Below, piece after piece: positions 24,389 to 37,579 of a stretch of DNA of 64,000 nucleotides; within the stretch, counting starts at the first letter, position 1; every line of letters begins with the position of its first letter. The DNA comes from Neolentinus lepideus HHB14362 ss-1. Its lineage: Eukaryota; Basidiomycota; Agaricomycetes; Gloeophyllales; Gloeophyllaceae. Position numbers and translations under genes: made by a program. The DNA is taken from assembly GCA_001632425.1 (NCBI GenBank), contig KV425552.1, positions 190,899 through 254,898 on the forward strand. Reading direction: 5' to 3'. The notes below the pieces were generated by a model. That model did not search any database. It saw nothing but the letters and a program-made list of their open reading frames with translations, and was not told the DNA's origin.

Positions 24389-27300
24389 TCAGATGTAGAT
24401 GGGCAAAGTGGGATTCAAACCCGTCCATTCCGGCCCCTCGACGAAGTCATGCTGATCGATCAGGAAATCCTGCAAAAGGTGTATCAACGAACGGGCAGCA
24501 CAGAACAACACCGCGTCACATACAATCGGCATCTCAACCAAAGCCCCTTTGACTTGGGAGAGACGATCTTTGACGCGATGCAGAGGCACGTCCGGGATGA
24601 CGTGACCAGTCTTCACCTTTGGCACGTAGTTCTATGGAAAGGAAAGTCGTCGTCAGTCGAGACGATACTACTTTTACTTCAAGTCTTGGGCCGCACCTCG
24701 TATGCCTTCCAGTCTCTGACAAGATTCGTTGGAACAGGTCGGAATAACTCAGTGAAGATCTCTCGGTTAGTCCTAGCAGTATCTTTCCAAAGATTCTGAG
24801 CCTCATCCGACAACGGGTCAGCGACCTTCTGGTCTTCTTCGGAGTCCATCTCATCGTCGTTGGGATGGGGCGCTGGGCGCATAAAAGAAGTAACTTCTTC
24901 CTCTCGATCTTCGCATACCTGAGGACGAATCAGGCCCAAATGTTCTAAGGAATCGGCAAATTAGTAGTGGTGCATCAGCAGTAGCTAGGGAACTACTTAC
25001 CTTTGAAAAGTTTCCGGCGCAGGGAGGCGGCGAAACGAGCCGCCATGTATGGCTTCCCGTCCATCGTTGTCTTCACCATATCTTCATCCTCCACAACAAG
25101 AGCAATCTCGGAATCACCATCACCCTGCGAACGAGTCGGCGTTCAGGAACAAAAAGATGAAGACGAAGACGAGGCACCAACCCTTTGGCTACGGTCATTA
25201 ATGTTGGCGGAGCCCATCTATTTTTAGCATTTTCAAGTCAATGCAAGTTGACCGGAATGAAAGTATATCGGACGAAAGACACCACTCACGATAACTCGTC
25301 GATCGTCGACGATCATCAGCTTCGTGTGAATATACACGAGCTCGGAAATGTAACTGGCCGATGTCATTAACTGATATTGAGCACCGTATGTATGGCTCAC
25401 CTTGCCAGCTCCTCTTCCTCAGTGCCGAGCCACTTCTCCTCTGCGAGCGAAGTCTTGTCGCTCAACATATGCTGGACTACGTTGTCTGAGACATCTTCAT
25501 CCCCACGGATCGAGTCAGCTCCGCTCTGGAACCTCTTGATGATGTCGGTAGCTTCCGCCTCAGATTTGGGCAAGGGAATGGTCTCTTTTTTGATCTCCGT
25601 CTTGTCACTTACGACCATACCCTCTGTGGTGGCTTGCGGAATTTCGATCGTAACGGTCTTCTGCGCATCAGGACGGTCGATATCGGACATATCACCGACG
25701 ATCTGACGCGCATAAGCAACTTGCGCCTGATGGAACTTGACGCCACTATTCTTTTCCATCTCCGTGATAAAGGTCGCTACAATGGGTTAACCCCCCACTG
25801 TCAGCGACGTCCAGCAAGCATTCATAGTGAATACTCTTACTCAGCGGTGCATTAATACGGTCATAGGCCCTGAGGTGATAGAAGCGGATATAATCCATAC
25901 TATATGATGCCACAAATTCAGACCGATATTCGGATTACGCGAGATGGACAAGTTACGTACGGCTCGAGCCCAGCCTTGCGGATCTCCTCGTAGATACTGT
26001 GGCCCCCGCGGTTGATAGTGCGGTACTGTCCTGCCATAATGTATTGCAACGACCCCACACTCTTGACATCTCCGGCGAAAGCAGGGACTTCGGGAATGAG
26101 GACGATAACCTGCATTACAGTCAGCAATCGGCACATGCGCAGCTGACTTTGTCTAAACCCAGTTCGAACCTTGAACTTAGTGCCATCCCGGCCTGCTTGG
26201 ATGATCCTTTCTACAAGTGCCTGTGCGATCAGGTTCTTGACCGGGCCTTCGGTAGATGTATTTGAAATGCTGCAAGAACGAAGATCAACAACGAAGTAGC
26301 AGATTGTCATTTAAGAACCTTCACATACAAAAATTGGTTCTCTACCCGAGGAAGCTGTTCAGATAGAAGGCCGCACAAAAACCGCATTCAACGTACCAAT
26401 GTAGATGAAATGGTTTGCCTCCCGGATGAGTTGACAATCTGCGCAATATATTAGCGACGTGGGTCCGGGATACTATACTTCTAAAATTGATCGCACAGGC
26501 GTTTTGGACGCTATGTTCTGTCAAGACCCCGTGACTCCAGTCGGACACACTACGAACGGCCTGCACACGCATCGATCCGTGAGGGGGTCGAGTGTACTCT
26601 TCCTCTGGTTCCTCTCCTTCCTCCACGTGGAATCGCTGCCTGAATCGATGTCCCATAGTCTGCCATCTCTCGCGATGCGGGTGACCTGTCCGGACGAAGC
26701 TAATTAGGAATGGCACGACGTGAGAAGAGAAATAGAATGGTACACACGAGCGACAGGTTCGTTGGGGGAAGCATTGATATTGTGTGGCAGCGCCAACCAG
26801 TCGTATCGTCTGTAGTAGGTTAGTGAGCCGGTGGTGCCCGCATAGTGCTCACACGACTCCACTTACTCGTTGGTTCTGTACTGTTATGGCATACTGTATT
26901 AGGGCCCATGCCAGCCGAGGCTACCTGGACCGACGCACCTTGCGTTTCTTGACTTCGTTCCATCTTTCAGTAAAGTGCTGCACGATGTCCAGTACCACTG
27001 GGCCTTCTAGAGTCATATGGACCTACTCCCAACCGTCAGTGCTGGCTTCATAACCACAGAAGCAGGGGTACCCACATCGTGCCAAGGCATCCTCGCGTTC
27101 TCAAGAATAGAGACAGTGCTACTCGCAAACTGGTCCACTTTCTGGAAGTCAAGGATACGGGCGTTGTTGTAGTCTTGCCCAGGGAACAGGGTCAGAGAGA
27201 AGTCGGTGGGATGAACATCGGCTAAAGGATGGGTGTGTGTGTCCCAGCGACCGAAACACAGATCTAGGCCACCGATGCACGCCCTATGGTTGTCCACTAC

Positions 27301-28276
27301 CACGACCTGCGACCGGGTTAATGGCTCTGCGTGCTGCTGCTGTCACTTGACGTACCTTTTCGTGGTGAGACCAAAATTCGACGTCGTCTGTAACGCGGCT
27401 TAAATGGGTGCAGAATACGTTTTAGACGGGCTAACCTTTGGAGCCGATGTGGTCAGGATGCCTCATGCATGCAATATTCGGATGAAGAGACTCCAAGACA
27501 ACCTGTCACAAGAACATGAACGCGAGTTTTCTCGACAGACACACCAGTCTACCTTCGTGTGGTGAGAACTCATGGACATAGTTTGGGTGACCTTCGCAGC
27601 TCCCATTTTAGTCACATGTGTGGGACTGAATGGAGATATTTTGAAACAGACCTCCTTGTAAACGACAACATAAATCTTTACGCCCTGCTCGGCCTTGCGC
27701 TTGAGGACTCGATCCAACCGCCATTCGGGATGGTACGAGGGAGGACGGCGCAGGAAAAGTTCAGGTGTGAGCCACCAGTCCTATAGCAACCCATCTCAGT
27801 ATATTAGGCCTCAAAACCATGGCAATAGCACACCAAGATGAAAATGCACTCCTTAGCGCTATCGAGCATTTCCGACAAGGCGTACATATAGTCATGTCCG
27901 TCGATGTGCCTAGTCAATTCAATATATAAAGGCACTCCAAGACTGAGGACTTTCCGTACGAACCATTTAACAAAGTTCTCCGCGCGTTCGTCCGCGAAGC
28001 TCTGGAAACGATGGCCCGCCATGATCTGCGCCCGTAACTCATCGTGCATCTTCTCCTCGGGATCATCGTGACGGCCTTGATGAAGTATTCATGAACGATC
28101 ACAGCTGCGGCCTGTTACTTTGGACTTACGGTCGGGATTGACTATCCCTATTAACCGTCGTAGATTAGACGCTGGATCGGATGTTTTAGATGATCAATGT
28201 AAGCACCTTCAATGGACAGTTTGGCGTGCTCGAGACCTTCAACGGTCTTGTCTGCAACTTTCTGTATGAACGACAT
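24389..28276 (-). CDS. Phospholipase D (fungal, lacking PX/PH)
   Basis: Twenty-four exons, 851 aa: 28276-28156, 28075-27964, 27909-27834, 27780-27652, 27591-27553, 27502-27436, 27387-27356, 27306-27076, 27022-26939, 26880-26867, 26809-26748, 26685-26497, 26438-26397, 26341-26329, 26269-26170, 26109-25961, 25899-25841, 25776-25401, 25353-25290, 25217-25182, 25124-25001, 24944-24697, 24631-24524 and 24469-24389. Two HxKxxxxD catalytic motifs are complete: HHEKVVVVD (H190, K192, D197) and IHTKLMIVD (H641, K643, D648). Other family signatures are [28 protein letters not shown] and [10 protein letters not shown]. The enzyme hydrolyses phosphatidylcholine to phosphatidic acid and choline. There is no N-terminal PX or PH domain, unlike yeast Spo14. 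Exons 10 (14 nt) and 14 (13 nt) are tiny. The last intron (24470-24523) is 54 nt and stop-free. Confidence 0.93.
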
Positions 28277-29398
28277 GGTCGTAGCACTGGTTGAGCCTGC
28301 AGATAGGTAGCGACAGTGCCCTCTTATATTCGGCGTGATGCAGTTTACTTGGCTCGCCGCCCGCGTAACTAGCACTCGTGGGAATTTGTATTAGCCGATT
28401 CTTGAGCCTCATCATGATTTGGCCATTTTGGCAGGACTTACTCCATTTACACTAGTCATACCGAGCAGCCAGGATGGATTGCAAGACGCTAGACTGGACA
28501 CTGCGTATCATCACTGCTTGAAAGTTGCCGTTCAGCACTATGAAAATTGATGCCCAAAATATCGGGTATCCTGGCATCTTAAACTTTTGCTGCTAATGCC
28601 TTATTCAGCTGGTCTCAAAGTGAGAGTGCAGCGCAGGGAAAAGCGCGTACTTCATAAACCAAATCCAATGATGATTCAGAGACTAGAAGTCTGTTTCTAG
28701 GCCGCCGACCATCCTCGTCCGGGATCGTACGAGCGGGCTTACTTGACTAGGGCGCAAAATATTGGGGATATTGCAGAGAAACGTGATGGTAAGAAGAGAG
28801 GAAGACATATAAGTCGTCCGCTCCTCTGTGATATCTTGGAAGCAGCAAAGACAAGTGAGTCGATGACGTAAGCCAGTGTTAAAGCTATCATAGCCAGCTC
28901 CTATTTAGGCAGTTTATTGCCCAAATATGGAGACAATGGTTGCACGAAGCCGGATCACTGTTGTATTCGCAGGATCGTTTCCAAGGGCCTTTTTATGCAG
29001 CAGGCAGGAAGCATTATGAATGGTGCCGAGAGCGGTGCAGACATCAGAGCTGGGAAGCGCTGCTGATTGATCTTGAGTTATGTTTGTACCTCATCGCCAA
29101 GTTCTCGCCAACATGACCTACTACAACGACCAATGAATAAGTAACATCACGGGAGTGGACCCATACCAGATTAACATGCCCCAGCTCATTCACACACCCG
29201 CCCCTAAATGTAAAGCGTCAATGTCACAAGAGTCCATACAAGTACAACGCAACTAATTATAACACCGTTTAAAACATCGCACAGCTAGCCTACACGAAGA
29301 TCGAGAATTTTAAGAAACAGAGTACATGTACGTATAATGATACAATACTGATAAGCAAGGTCCTGGTAGTCCAGTGTCCGCTCTCCATCTCTTGCATA
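28277..29398. other. Intergenic region upstream of the phospholipase D gene
   Basis: Lies between the phospholipase D start and the MATE stop, both minus strand. Should hold the phospholipase D promoter and the MATE 3' end. No frame or repeat supported. Confidence 0.5.
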
Positions 29399-31519
29399 TT
29401 AATTCTCATCGTGGTAAAGCTCGTCCACCTGTTCCAGAACCGCCCTTCTCTTCGCTTCCTGCAGGTTCCGCTCGATACCCTTCCTTACCTCGAATTCCCA
29501 GTCTGTCTTCAACCAGACAACACCATACAGTCCCAGTCCGACTATAAACAGACCGACCACTTGACCTGATGAAATGCAGCCGTCAAAGGGAGCTCACAGA
29601 CCAAAGATGGCGAGCACTGTACCTATCCATAAGCCCTGCAACCCTAAATCTGTTCGGAACGCAAGGCTGAGTCCCACGGGAAGAGCGAGGACGTAGTATG
29701 CCACAAAATTGAACAGTGCCCCGACACGTTGCCTCCCTGTCGAGAGTTCGGGAGCACAAATCAGCCCATCATTCACGGCACGGCGTCCAAGAGGTGGCTT
29801 GGCGTACCCAATCCTCGCAGGACACCTCCACATGATCCAGCCAATCCATCAGCCACCTGGAATGACGCTACCAAAGGCATCACTTTGCTGACGAGCGACA
29901 CGACAGCTTGGTCATCACTGAAGATATACCCGAACACCTGGACCAAGCTTGTCAGACAGGCAGGCCTCATGTGCGAGTTTTGTGCACGCTTGACATACAT
30001 TTCGTGTGGAGATTAGTAGGACCATCACCACTAGGCCGAGTATAACTGCCAATAGCGCGGAGGCATGGGCAGCGTGCTTCGCTCCTACGACCGACCGGGC
30101 GCCTATGAAGTTTCCTACTCGGGCAGAGGCAGCGACACCTGACAGAATCTCAGATAATTGGTCTCTGATCAACATGAGAAGTGTGCTTACCGATGCCGAA
30201 CGGGATCGTGCTCATAACTGTGGGATAAACCCCTAGTGAGTTCTTGGGAGCCATAATGGGAGAGAAGATCGTGTACTTTGATCTGTCGTCATTATCACGG
30301 ATTGGGCGGCCAAAGGCAGCGCGCCTAAACGTCCAGCAGCGAGGGCCACGATCTCGAATGCGGCCCTTGTGTTGCAAAGTAAGGGTCAAGCAGAGACCGA
30401 CGACAAGTCAGGTAGACGAACTGACCATTCGGTGCCAACCTGGAGAATGCCTGGGAGTGCGAGCTTATAGAACACTAAACAGCTGCTCGGATCTAATGCA
30501 GCTTTCACTTGGATCCCGCCCCACGTTCCATTCCTCTTGTGCGTCGCAGAAAAGCGAGTGATAACAATAAGAAGAAAGAAAAGGAGCCAATATGTGATGG
30601 ACAGCGCTACGGGCGAACCGAGAAAGCCAAGAGACGTATAATGCACAAAGAAAATATTCAATGCGATGTTCACAGGAGCCACCAGTACGAGCACAAGAGT
30701 CGAGGCTCCCATGATCCCTGCAAATATTAAGATACATGCGGGAGTTTAGACCTCAAGGAGGCGTACCTTGGCATTGCAGATATTTCTTGAGACTCTCAAA
30801 GCCGACGTAGCCCGGAGCACCGACAATCAGGACACGCAGATAACTCTGCACGCCCTTGCTCAGGAACTCTTCCTGCCCTAGGGCCAGGAGTACGGGTTCC
30901 ATGAATCCCCATATACCGCAAACTGGGAGCAGTAGGATCCATAAACACACGAGACACCTCTGAAAGTGGATGGACAGGTCGGAACGACGCGCTCCGCCTG
31001 TGAACGCCTGTGAACCGAAGGTGTCCAGGGCAGTCGTGCCTCCCAGTGCGACGATCCATCCTAAGAAAGTGAAACATGGAAAGAGTGGGATCACCCTTGT
31101 CAAAAACAAGAGAATAAGGTACTAGCCAGTGACAAATGCCAGCATAGATGAGAATGCTGCAATAGACAGCTCATTAGGTCCTAAATGTCCAGCGATCAAT
31201 ACTGAGGCGGTTTGTATTGAGTTCTGGAGGATGTAGGAAAGTATCACTGTGAGATCGAGGTTAGCAAATCTGTTCCTTCTATTAGACCTGACTCGAGCCG
31301 TGCTGCATGGCTTCGCGGAACATCAGGGTTGTACAGACCTGGGACAGAATCAGTCAATAACGCCCTAAAGAGCCTCAAGCCGCCAACGAGCCGGGAAGCG
31401 CCTTCCACCTCGGGAAGTTCTCCCGGCGGCGGCGAAGCGACAGCTGTGCCATCGTCGCTGGCGGGACTCGAGTGAGGCAGCAAGGGTTCAGTCTCGTTGA
31501 GAGCAGGATCAGAGGACAT
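29399..31519 (-). CDS. MATE family multidrug/toxin efflux transporter
   Basis: Ten exons: 31519-31339, 31246-31127, 31060-30767, 30717-30426, 30365-30277, 30217-30191, 30138-29999, 29937-29808, 29736-29623 and 29565-29399, 517 aa. I start at the ATG at 31519; the frame upstream has no other. After a 60-residue polar N-terminus come about twelve hydrophobic segments in two MATE repeats. Signatures include [20 protein letters not shown] in the first half and [13 protein letters not shown], then [16 protein letters not shown], in the second. Such proteins export cationic drugs or metabolites by H+ or Na+ antiport; the yeast relative is Erc1. Intron 2 appears to use a GC donor (GCTAGT at 31126). 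Shares a 500-bp divergent upstream region with the ureohydrolase gene. Substrate unknown. Confidence 0.92.
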
Positions 31520-31961
31520 ATCGAGGGGCGTTTGTTCAGGAGGGGCCAAACATATCGGGTCGCTCTCTTTTTACCTCTCGTCCGGACTTACTACTTTTGC
31601 TGTATTGCAACCCAAACGAAAGCGAACGGCTCATAGCTCGCGCGCTTATCGAAGTCCCTCCAACCACGATCGATAAGTGGAATGGACCAGGAACCGGGTA
31701 ACCTGACGTGCTATCGTCACTTTCGACATACTTATCCGAGAACCGACATACCGCTTGCAGATACGATGATTACCCGTGCAAGCCGGACGTCGGGCGATCA
31801 CCTCGAGGCAGATGCAGACTGTATATGGTCGGGGTGAGGCATCTCAAGGTTTTTCCGCATCTCTGCTTAACGTTATCGAGAAGTCATGCAGTCATGGGTT
31901 GAGCCACATTTCTGGTGGCATAACGTACGCCAGTGCACTTCCCGGTCTGGCCAGGAAAGGC

Positions 31962-31968
31962 TATATAA
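31962..31968 (+). promoter_or_regulatory. TATA box of the ureohydrolase gene
   Basis: TATATAA lies about 60 bases before the ATG at 32027, the usual distance for a fungal TATA-driven gene with a short leader. Confidence 0.6.
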
Positions 31969-32026
31969 CGCTCGGCCAACCACTGCGATATAATTGCAGA
32001 CAACCAGCGTTTTCGCCTACATCGTC

Positions 32027-33765
32027 ATGGCTTTCAGCAAATCACGTTTACTTTTCGCGGTGTCTGTTGCCACTCTGGCGATACTCGGTCTCGCTCATGA
32101 GTTAGACCATGGTCACGAATCTCAGATACCGTTGGACTACGTGAAATATCCGTACCAGGCGGTGTATCCTGGTGATAACGATGGTATGTCCTCCATGACA
32201 TGCTTCTGTCACATACCTTAACGTCTGTGGTGGTATAGTGACCGCCAATTCGATTTTCTCCGGAATTACTACGTTCGCAAAACTTCCTTGGGTACAGTGC
32301 CTTGGCAAGGACAAGGAGGAAGCCTTCGATATTGCTTTCCTCGGTGCGCCCTTTGTGAGTGGGGCAAGCTAATAATACGTCCGTCATACTGACTTGTAGG
32401 TGACAGGATACCGGAACGTCGTATCGACCGGGGGCTCGCTTCGGACCAGCGGGTATTCGTGCCGGGTCTCGTCGTCTTACAGTCCGTCATGTGATACCGT
32501 GGATATACAGCGAATCTAACAGGACTCTTTTTGTAGTTGTATGGCGGCTACAATGTCCCTCTGGCCGTCAACCCTTTCCTCTCTGGTTTAAAGATCGTAG
32601 ATTGTGGCGACATTCCGGTTACTCCTTATGACAACAAATTCGCCATTCAGCAGATCGAGAGCGGACATAAGGAGCTGCTCCACCGTCAAACTTTCTCGCC
32701 TTTGGGTAATGATTCTATCAGTGGACAGCCGCTCGTTCCCTTGTCTAAGGATGGCAAGCACCACCCGAGGATCGTCACGCTTGGTGGCGATCACACCATA
32801 GTACTGCCACTTTTACGCTCTATCTATAGCGCCTACGGAGAGATATCAGTCATCCACTTCGACAGGTACGAATGTCGTACACAAAATCTGTCTTGAGCTA
32901 AAGTACTGCAATCTAGTCACCTTGACACATGGAAGCCGTCGGTCTTCGGCGGAGCACCTTCGGACCAGGCGGCAATCAACCACGGAACTTATTTCTATTG
33001 GGCGAGTCGGGAAGGTCTGATCAGGAACGGAAGCTCAATTGCAAGTATCCAATCTATCTCTACTATATTTTCTTTCGTACTTCCCTCCTGGAGCTCTTTG
33101 ATCCTAGTTTATCCTCTCATGTTAGCACGGTGCCATCCGTACTACGCTATCAGGCCCGGCTGATTACGAGAACGATGATGTATCGGGATTCCAGAGGATC
33201 GAGGCACGCGAAATTGATACCATCGGTATGTTATTTGTCCCAGTTCTCGTCCTGTCCTCGAATTCACCTAGCTCTATGTTAGGCACTGCCGGCATCATTA
33301 AGAAGATTCGTGACACTGTTGGTGACCAACCCGTCTATTTGTCTATTGATGTGAGTGCTACTGCCTTCTTCAGACTATTCCTAATTGTTACGTTGTCCAG
33401 ATCGACTCGATTGATCCTGCGTTCGCGCCTGCCACCGGAACACCTGAGACAGGGGGATGGAGCACACGTGAATTGCGCACCATCCTGCGTGGCTTAGACG
33501 GCCTTCACATTGTGTCTGCTGGTACGTTGAAATTCATCACGTCCCGTGACGCCCACCTAGCACTCATTATTGGATGCATAGATCTCGTTGAAGTTGCTCC
33601 GGCTTACGACACGAACGCTGAGTTGACGACAATGGCCGCTGCTGATGTGAGTTACCTTTTATTTGCAAGTCCTCTGCGGTTAGAATGACGCCTTTCCAGG
33701 TATTGTATGAGGTGCTGTCTGTCATGGCCAAGACCCCCTTGGGTAAGGTCGAAGGTTCGGGCTGA
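32027..33765 (+). CDS. Agmatinase-type ureohydrolase with signal peptide
   Basis: Ten exons: 32027-32183, 32239-32354, 32407-32481, 32537-32865, 32917-33040, 33126-33225, 33283-33350, 33401-33521, 33582-33646 and 33700-33765, 406 aa. All six binuclear manganese ligands are present: H202 in GGDHTI, D225/H227/D229 in HFDSHLD, and D323/D325 in SIDIDSIDP. The upstream GAPFDTGTSYRPGARFGP block is typical of agmatinase and guanidinobutyrase, which release urea from guanidino compounds. Residues 1-23 (MAFSKSRLLFAVSVATLAIL...) look like a secretory signal peptide, so the product is probably secreted or vacuolar. Intron 5 begins GCAAGT at 33041, the canonical GC donor. Exact substrate among agmatine, guanidinobutyrate or related compounds cannot be told. 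Confidence 0.92.
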
Positions 33766-35410
33766 AGCATGACGGTGATTGCAAGGATGTACTCGGCTTG
33801 GGGTCATGAGACGACCTAGCATAATTCTAGATCTTGTTTCCACATGTAAAGTAAGCGCAGCGAATTTACACAATATCAACACGCTGTTAAGTTATGATAA
33901 TGATTTTTGTGACGGTCCCCAGCTTGTGTAACGGCTGTTTGCAGATGTGAACTGCGATCTCGAGATCTGTTGCCTATATCTCTTCGGGCCGTGTCAATTA
34001 TACTCACTTCGAATGCGCCTACTTAAATCGTTACGTAAACCGAAAGCTTCATTCCTTGTCGGTTTCCTTCTCGGGAAGGATCAATAGCCGCGCAAAGATT
34101 TCGACCTGTCCATTCTAGCCCTACTTCTGCAAAATAACCCATGAAATGTCATTTTACAGTAGGTACGATCGCGGGTGAGCTATATACCACTCCGTTGTGG
34201 GACGTCATCACGGCAAAGACCCGCTGCGAAGTTTGTGGCTGCTGCACCGCTCTAGACTGATCTCCTCAATGGACTTGCACGCTGTTTTCGAAGAAGAGCT
34301 TAATCGAAACGATGCAAATCATCACATGTTGCTCTTTTGACAAGTGTGCAATTATTTATTTCATACTTTGACCGCTAGCGCTTTTAGAACGTATTCATCT
34401 TCCCCCCGGGCGGATTTGTCCCAAAGGCGCGACTTGATTTCAAGTGCAGTGTCCCATCAGCGGTTCCCGTGAACTGAATACTGTGCCGTGGATCTCAAGT
34501 CCGATTTGAAACGGTCCGGGTACTATCCTCACCAACGCATGTCGTAAACAGCATCCGGTAAGCATCTTCACTCATGTTACCTGGACCTCTGAGTGATTAC
34601 CTTGCTCCGATACGAGGCAGTGGGAATGGCGAGATAGTACCTCTTTCTTTGGAACGCCTCGAGGCGTATGTGAGCTCCCGCCAAGGTTGTCCAATGTACT
34701 CGGTCCCTCGGCAACCCTGTCATGTGAGTGCGCAATATCCTGGCCTCCGCTGTCTGCCCTGATTTAGCGTTCGCTGTCTCAAGATGAACGGACATAGCGC
34801 TCAGAGTCCACATCAGCCATTAACCAAGAGCGGTATGCAGTGGCATTGGGTGCTTCAAAACGTGCTGATCTCAATATAGCACCGTGATCGCTTCAAAATG
34901 CGTGACCCCACGATTTGTTATCTCGTACCAATGGAAGACAAGGTGACCCGTAACTGGACTCTATTCTCTCTATTCTCGACAGGTGTCATCTCATCGATAG
35001 CCATTTACGAATAGTGAAGCGCTATGTCCGCGGTCTTCGTGTTGTCGTAAGCACCTTCGAAACCGGGCGTATTACCAGATGTAGTTATTGCCACATCCCG
35101 GTGTGATCTAGGATAGGATGGATAGGTATCTGTCTGTGGCCGCGACTGACTGTGGCTCACCTCCCATGGCGCTCCCGAGCCTCCTTTTGACATCCACGAG
35201 ACTTGGACTGAGAAGCAGCCTCGAAATAGCTCAGATATTAGAACCGCTAACATCGCTCGGAACATCAAGATCACAGTAAGCATCACTGGACACGAGGCCG
35301 AAAATTCACAGCGTCTGAACACACTCAGCAAACGTTACTCAACTCCATATTATCATCAGAAGATATATGTAATATCAAGAGATGCCTACAGCGATTGCGA
35401 TACCCTACAC
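33766..35410. other. Convergent intergenic region, 1.6 kb
   Basis: Between the stops of the ureohydrolase (+) and the permease (-). Holds 3' ends. Small frames at 34574-34813 and 35005-35331 have no recognised domain and are not called. Confidence 0.4.
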
Positions 35411-37579
35411 CTAGTATGCGTGTTCATCATTCTGCATCCGAGCTTGCTTCTCATTATAGGTGGCCAAACTGTCGCCCTTGTCGACGTTAGAAATGGGACC
35501 CGTAAACCAGTGACGTGCAGAGACTATCCAAGATATACCGGCGAAAATGAAGACAGCCATGACAAGTACCACAGCATAATCTAGGTAAACTTTAGTCAGC
35601 GTCCTGCACGGTCAACGGCATCGATCGAACTTACTCATGTCATTGGCTGTGACAGCTGATGCAGCGGGGAACAGTAGTACGACAATAATAAATACTACCC
35701 ACGCAACAGCAACGATACCTATAGGTAAGTACCAACGGCCTAGGGAGAACGGCCCGGGTACTAACTTATTCCGACCGGAAGTAATCCGTAGGAAGATTGG
35801 TGTGGCGTAAGACGTGTATAAGCCAATGACCGAGGCTCTATAAAAAGCCTATTGGCCGTCCAGACAAGATTGAGCTACGGACAGGAACACGCACCCTGCC
35901 AGAGAGGACAGAGCAGTTGCGGAAAACCCGAGGAGACCACATATGCCCGCCATGACCATGACGAGCCATACCCCATTCACGGGCGTTAGCGTATATCTGT
36001 TAATTTGCTTCCACCATCGCGATCCCGGTAAAGCGTTGTCCCTAGCGAATGCGAAAACTACACGAGATGCATCGACACCCTGTGCAGCACCAGTAACGTA
36101 CTGAAGAAATCTTTAGAATGGAAGGTCGTGTTACAGGGTTGGCCCAAGAATACGTACCTGAACAATTATGATAAGGCTCCAAATGGCCAACATTCCTTCT
36201 TTCCCCAGGTTGTTCAAGAATAACTGACCCATAGGAAGGGGCAGCGTGGTCGTCAAAAGGTCAGATACAGAGTAGGTGGCAAAGGACGCAGATATAAAGA
36301 GCAACCATCCGAGGGAGGCAGTCGCACCAACGCCGACAAGAATGGCGATCGGGGCTGCCTTGGCTGCACCGGCAACCTCCTCCGAAATATGAGCAGCAGA
36401 ATCATCTGGCAATGTCGTCAGAAGGTACATTCGTGAAATTCATCGATCAGCCCCTTACACCCCGTCAAGGTCCACATCGGTGCTGTGAAAGCCAGCATGA
36501 ACGCCCATCCACCTGAACACATATCAACACTCGAATGGACCAGTAAAACATTCACATACTATTCGCCCATCCGGTGTTATTCTCGAACATAGTGAAAGCA
36601 TCCTTGGTGGATACTCTGGTACCTTTATTACCCGAGCACACTAGGAGAGCTGTGATCGCTGCAATAGTTGTACCCACTGTACAAAGGATGAACTAGGATC
36701 AAATTATCACTTGATAAGAAGATACTCCACTCGCCATTTATTAACACATACGCAAGATTCAGACGAGCAAGAATGTTTGTGGCCGCTGAACACACGATGC
36801 CGTGCGATATCAAGATCGCCCAAAGGATTCCATACGTCGGACCTGCACCCAAAGTGACTGCACCGTCCGAACCTACGGCAATCGCCGTCGTGATCATCTG
36901 CGCGCTGAGCAGAAGGGTGAGAAGCCCGACATTCCTTCCAGTAAAGACATACGGACCAAGTGAAGTCAATAGAACACACTAACGTAACCTGGCCGGTCAC
37001 ATTTGCCCATCCAGTGATCCAGCTGGCCAAAGCCGACCACTTTGGGGGAGCCAGTTTTGCGGAGAAATAGTAGAGTCCGGCACTCGTACTTCGGCGATCT
37101 TCAGAACAATAACGGGCTTCTAGTGACCTTGAGAGACTTACGGCATTGACGACGTTAGTTCAGCCATAGAGGCGGCAATAGTAAAAACAAAGAGTGACGG
37201 AATCAACCAGCCAAAAACCATGCCGACATGACCACCTATAATTTGTAGTAAACATTATGGAGGAGAGATAGAGAAAGCAGTGTACCTGAGACCAATGGAA
37301 ACGAGAACGTGGATGAGACCGAAGCGACGACACCCATAATTGAGAACGCGAATGCCACGGTCTCCAGAAGCTTCAGGTATTGATATGTTAACAAATGGCT
37401 CCATTCTCCAGAAGGAACGTTACCGAAAATTCCCGCTTGAATTCAGCCTTGTAGCCCAGCTCTGCAAGCAGGACATCGTCGGCGTGGCGTAGATCGGAAA
37501 GGCCAGTTTCATCCGACTTTCCTCCGCCATTCACCGCCACAGTATTCACGGCGGAAGCTTCCTTTTCGGACTTCGACAT
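35411..37579 (-). CDS. APC-superfamily amino acid / GABA-type permease
   Basis: Eleven exons: 37579-37424, 37370-37286, 37235-37142, 37088-36957, 36904-36735, 36676-36560, 36512-36459, 36405-36158, 36100-35895, 35837-35635 and 35580-35411, 544 aa. The cytosolic N-terminus (RHADDVLLAELGYKAEFKRE) and first helix (VAFAFSIMGVVASVSSTFSF) match fungal GABA, choline and amino-acid permeases of the Uga4/Hnm1 type. Further signatures are MAELTSSMPTSAGLYYFSAK, GYDSAAHISEEVAGAAKAAP and FAFARDNALPGSRWW. About twelve membrane helices are seen. It would import an amine or amino acid across the plasma membrane with protons. Intron 5 has a GC donor (GCGAGT at 36734). Substrate not assignable. Confidence 0.93.
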
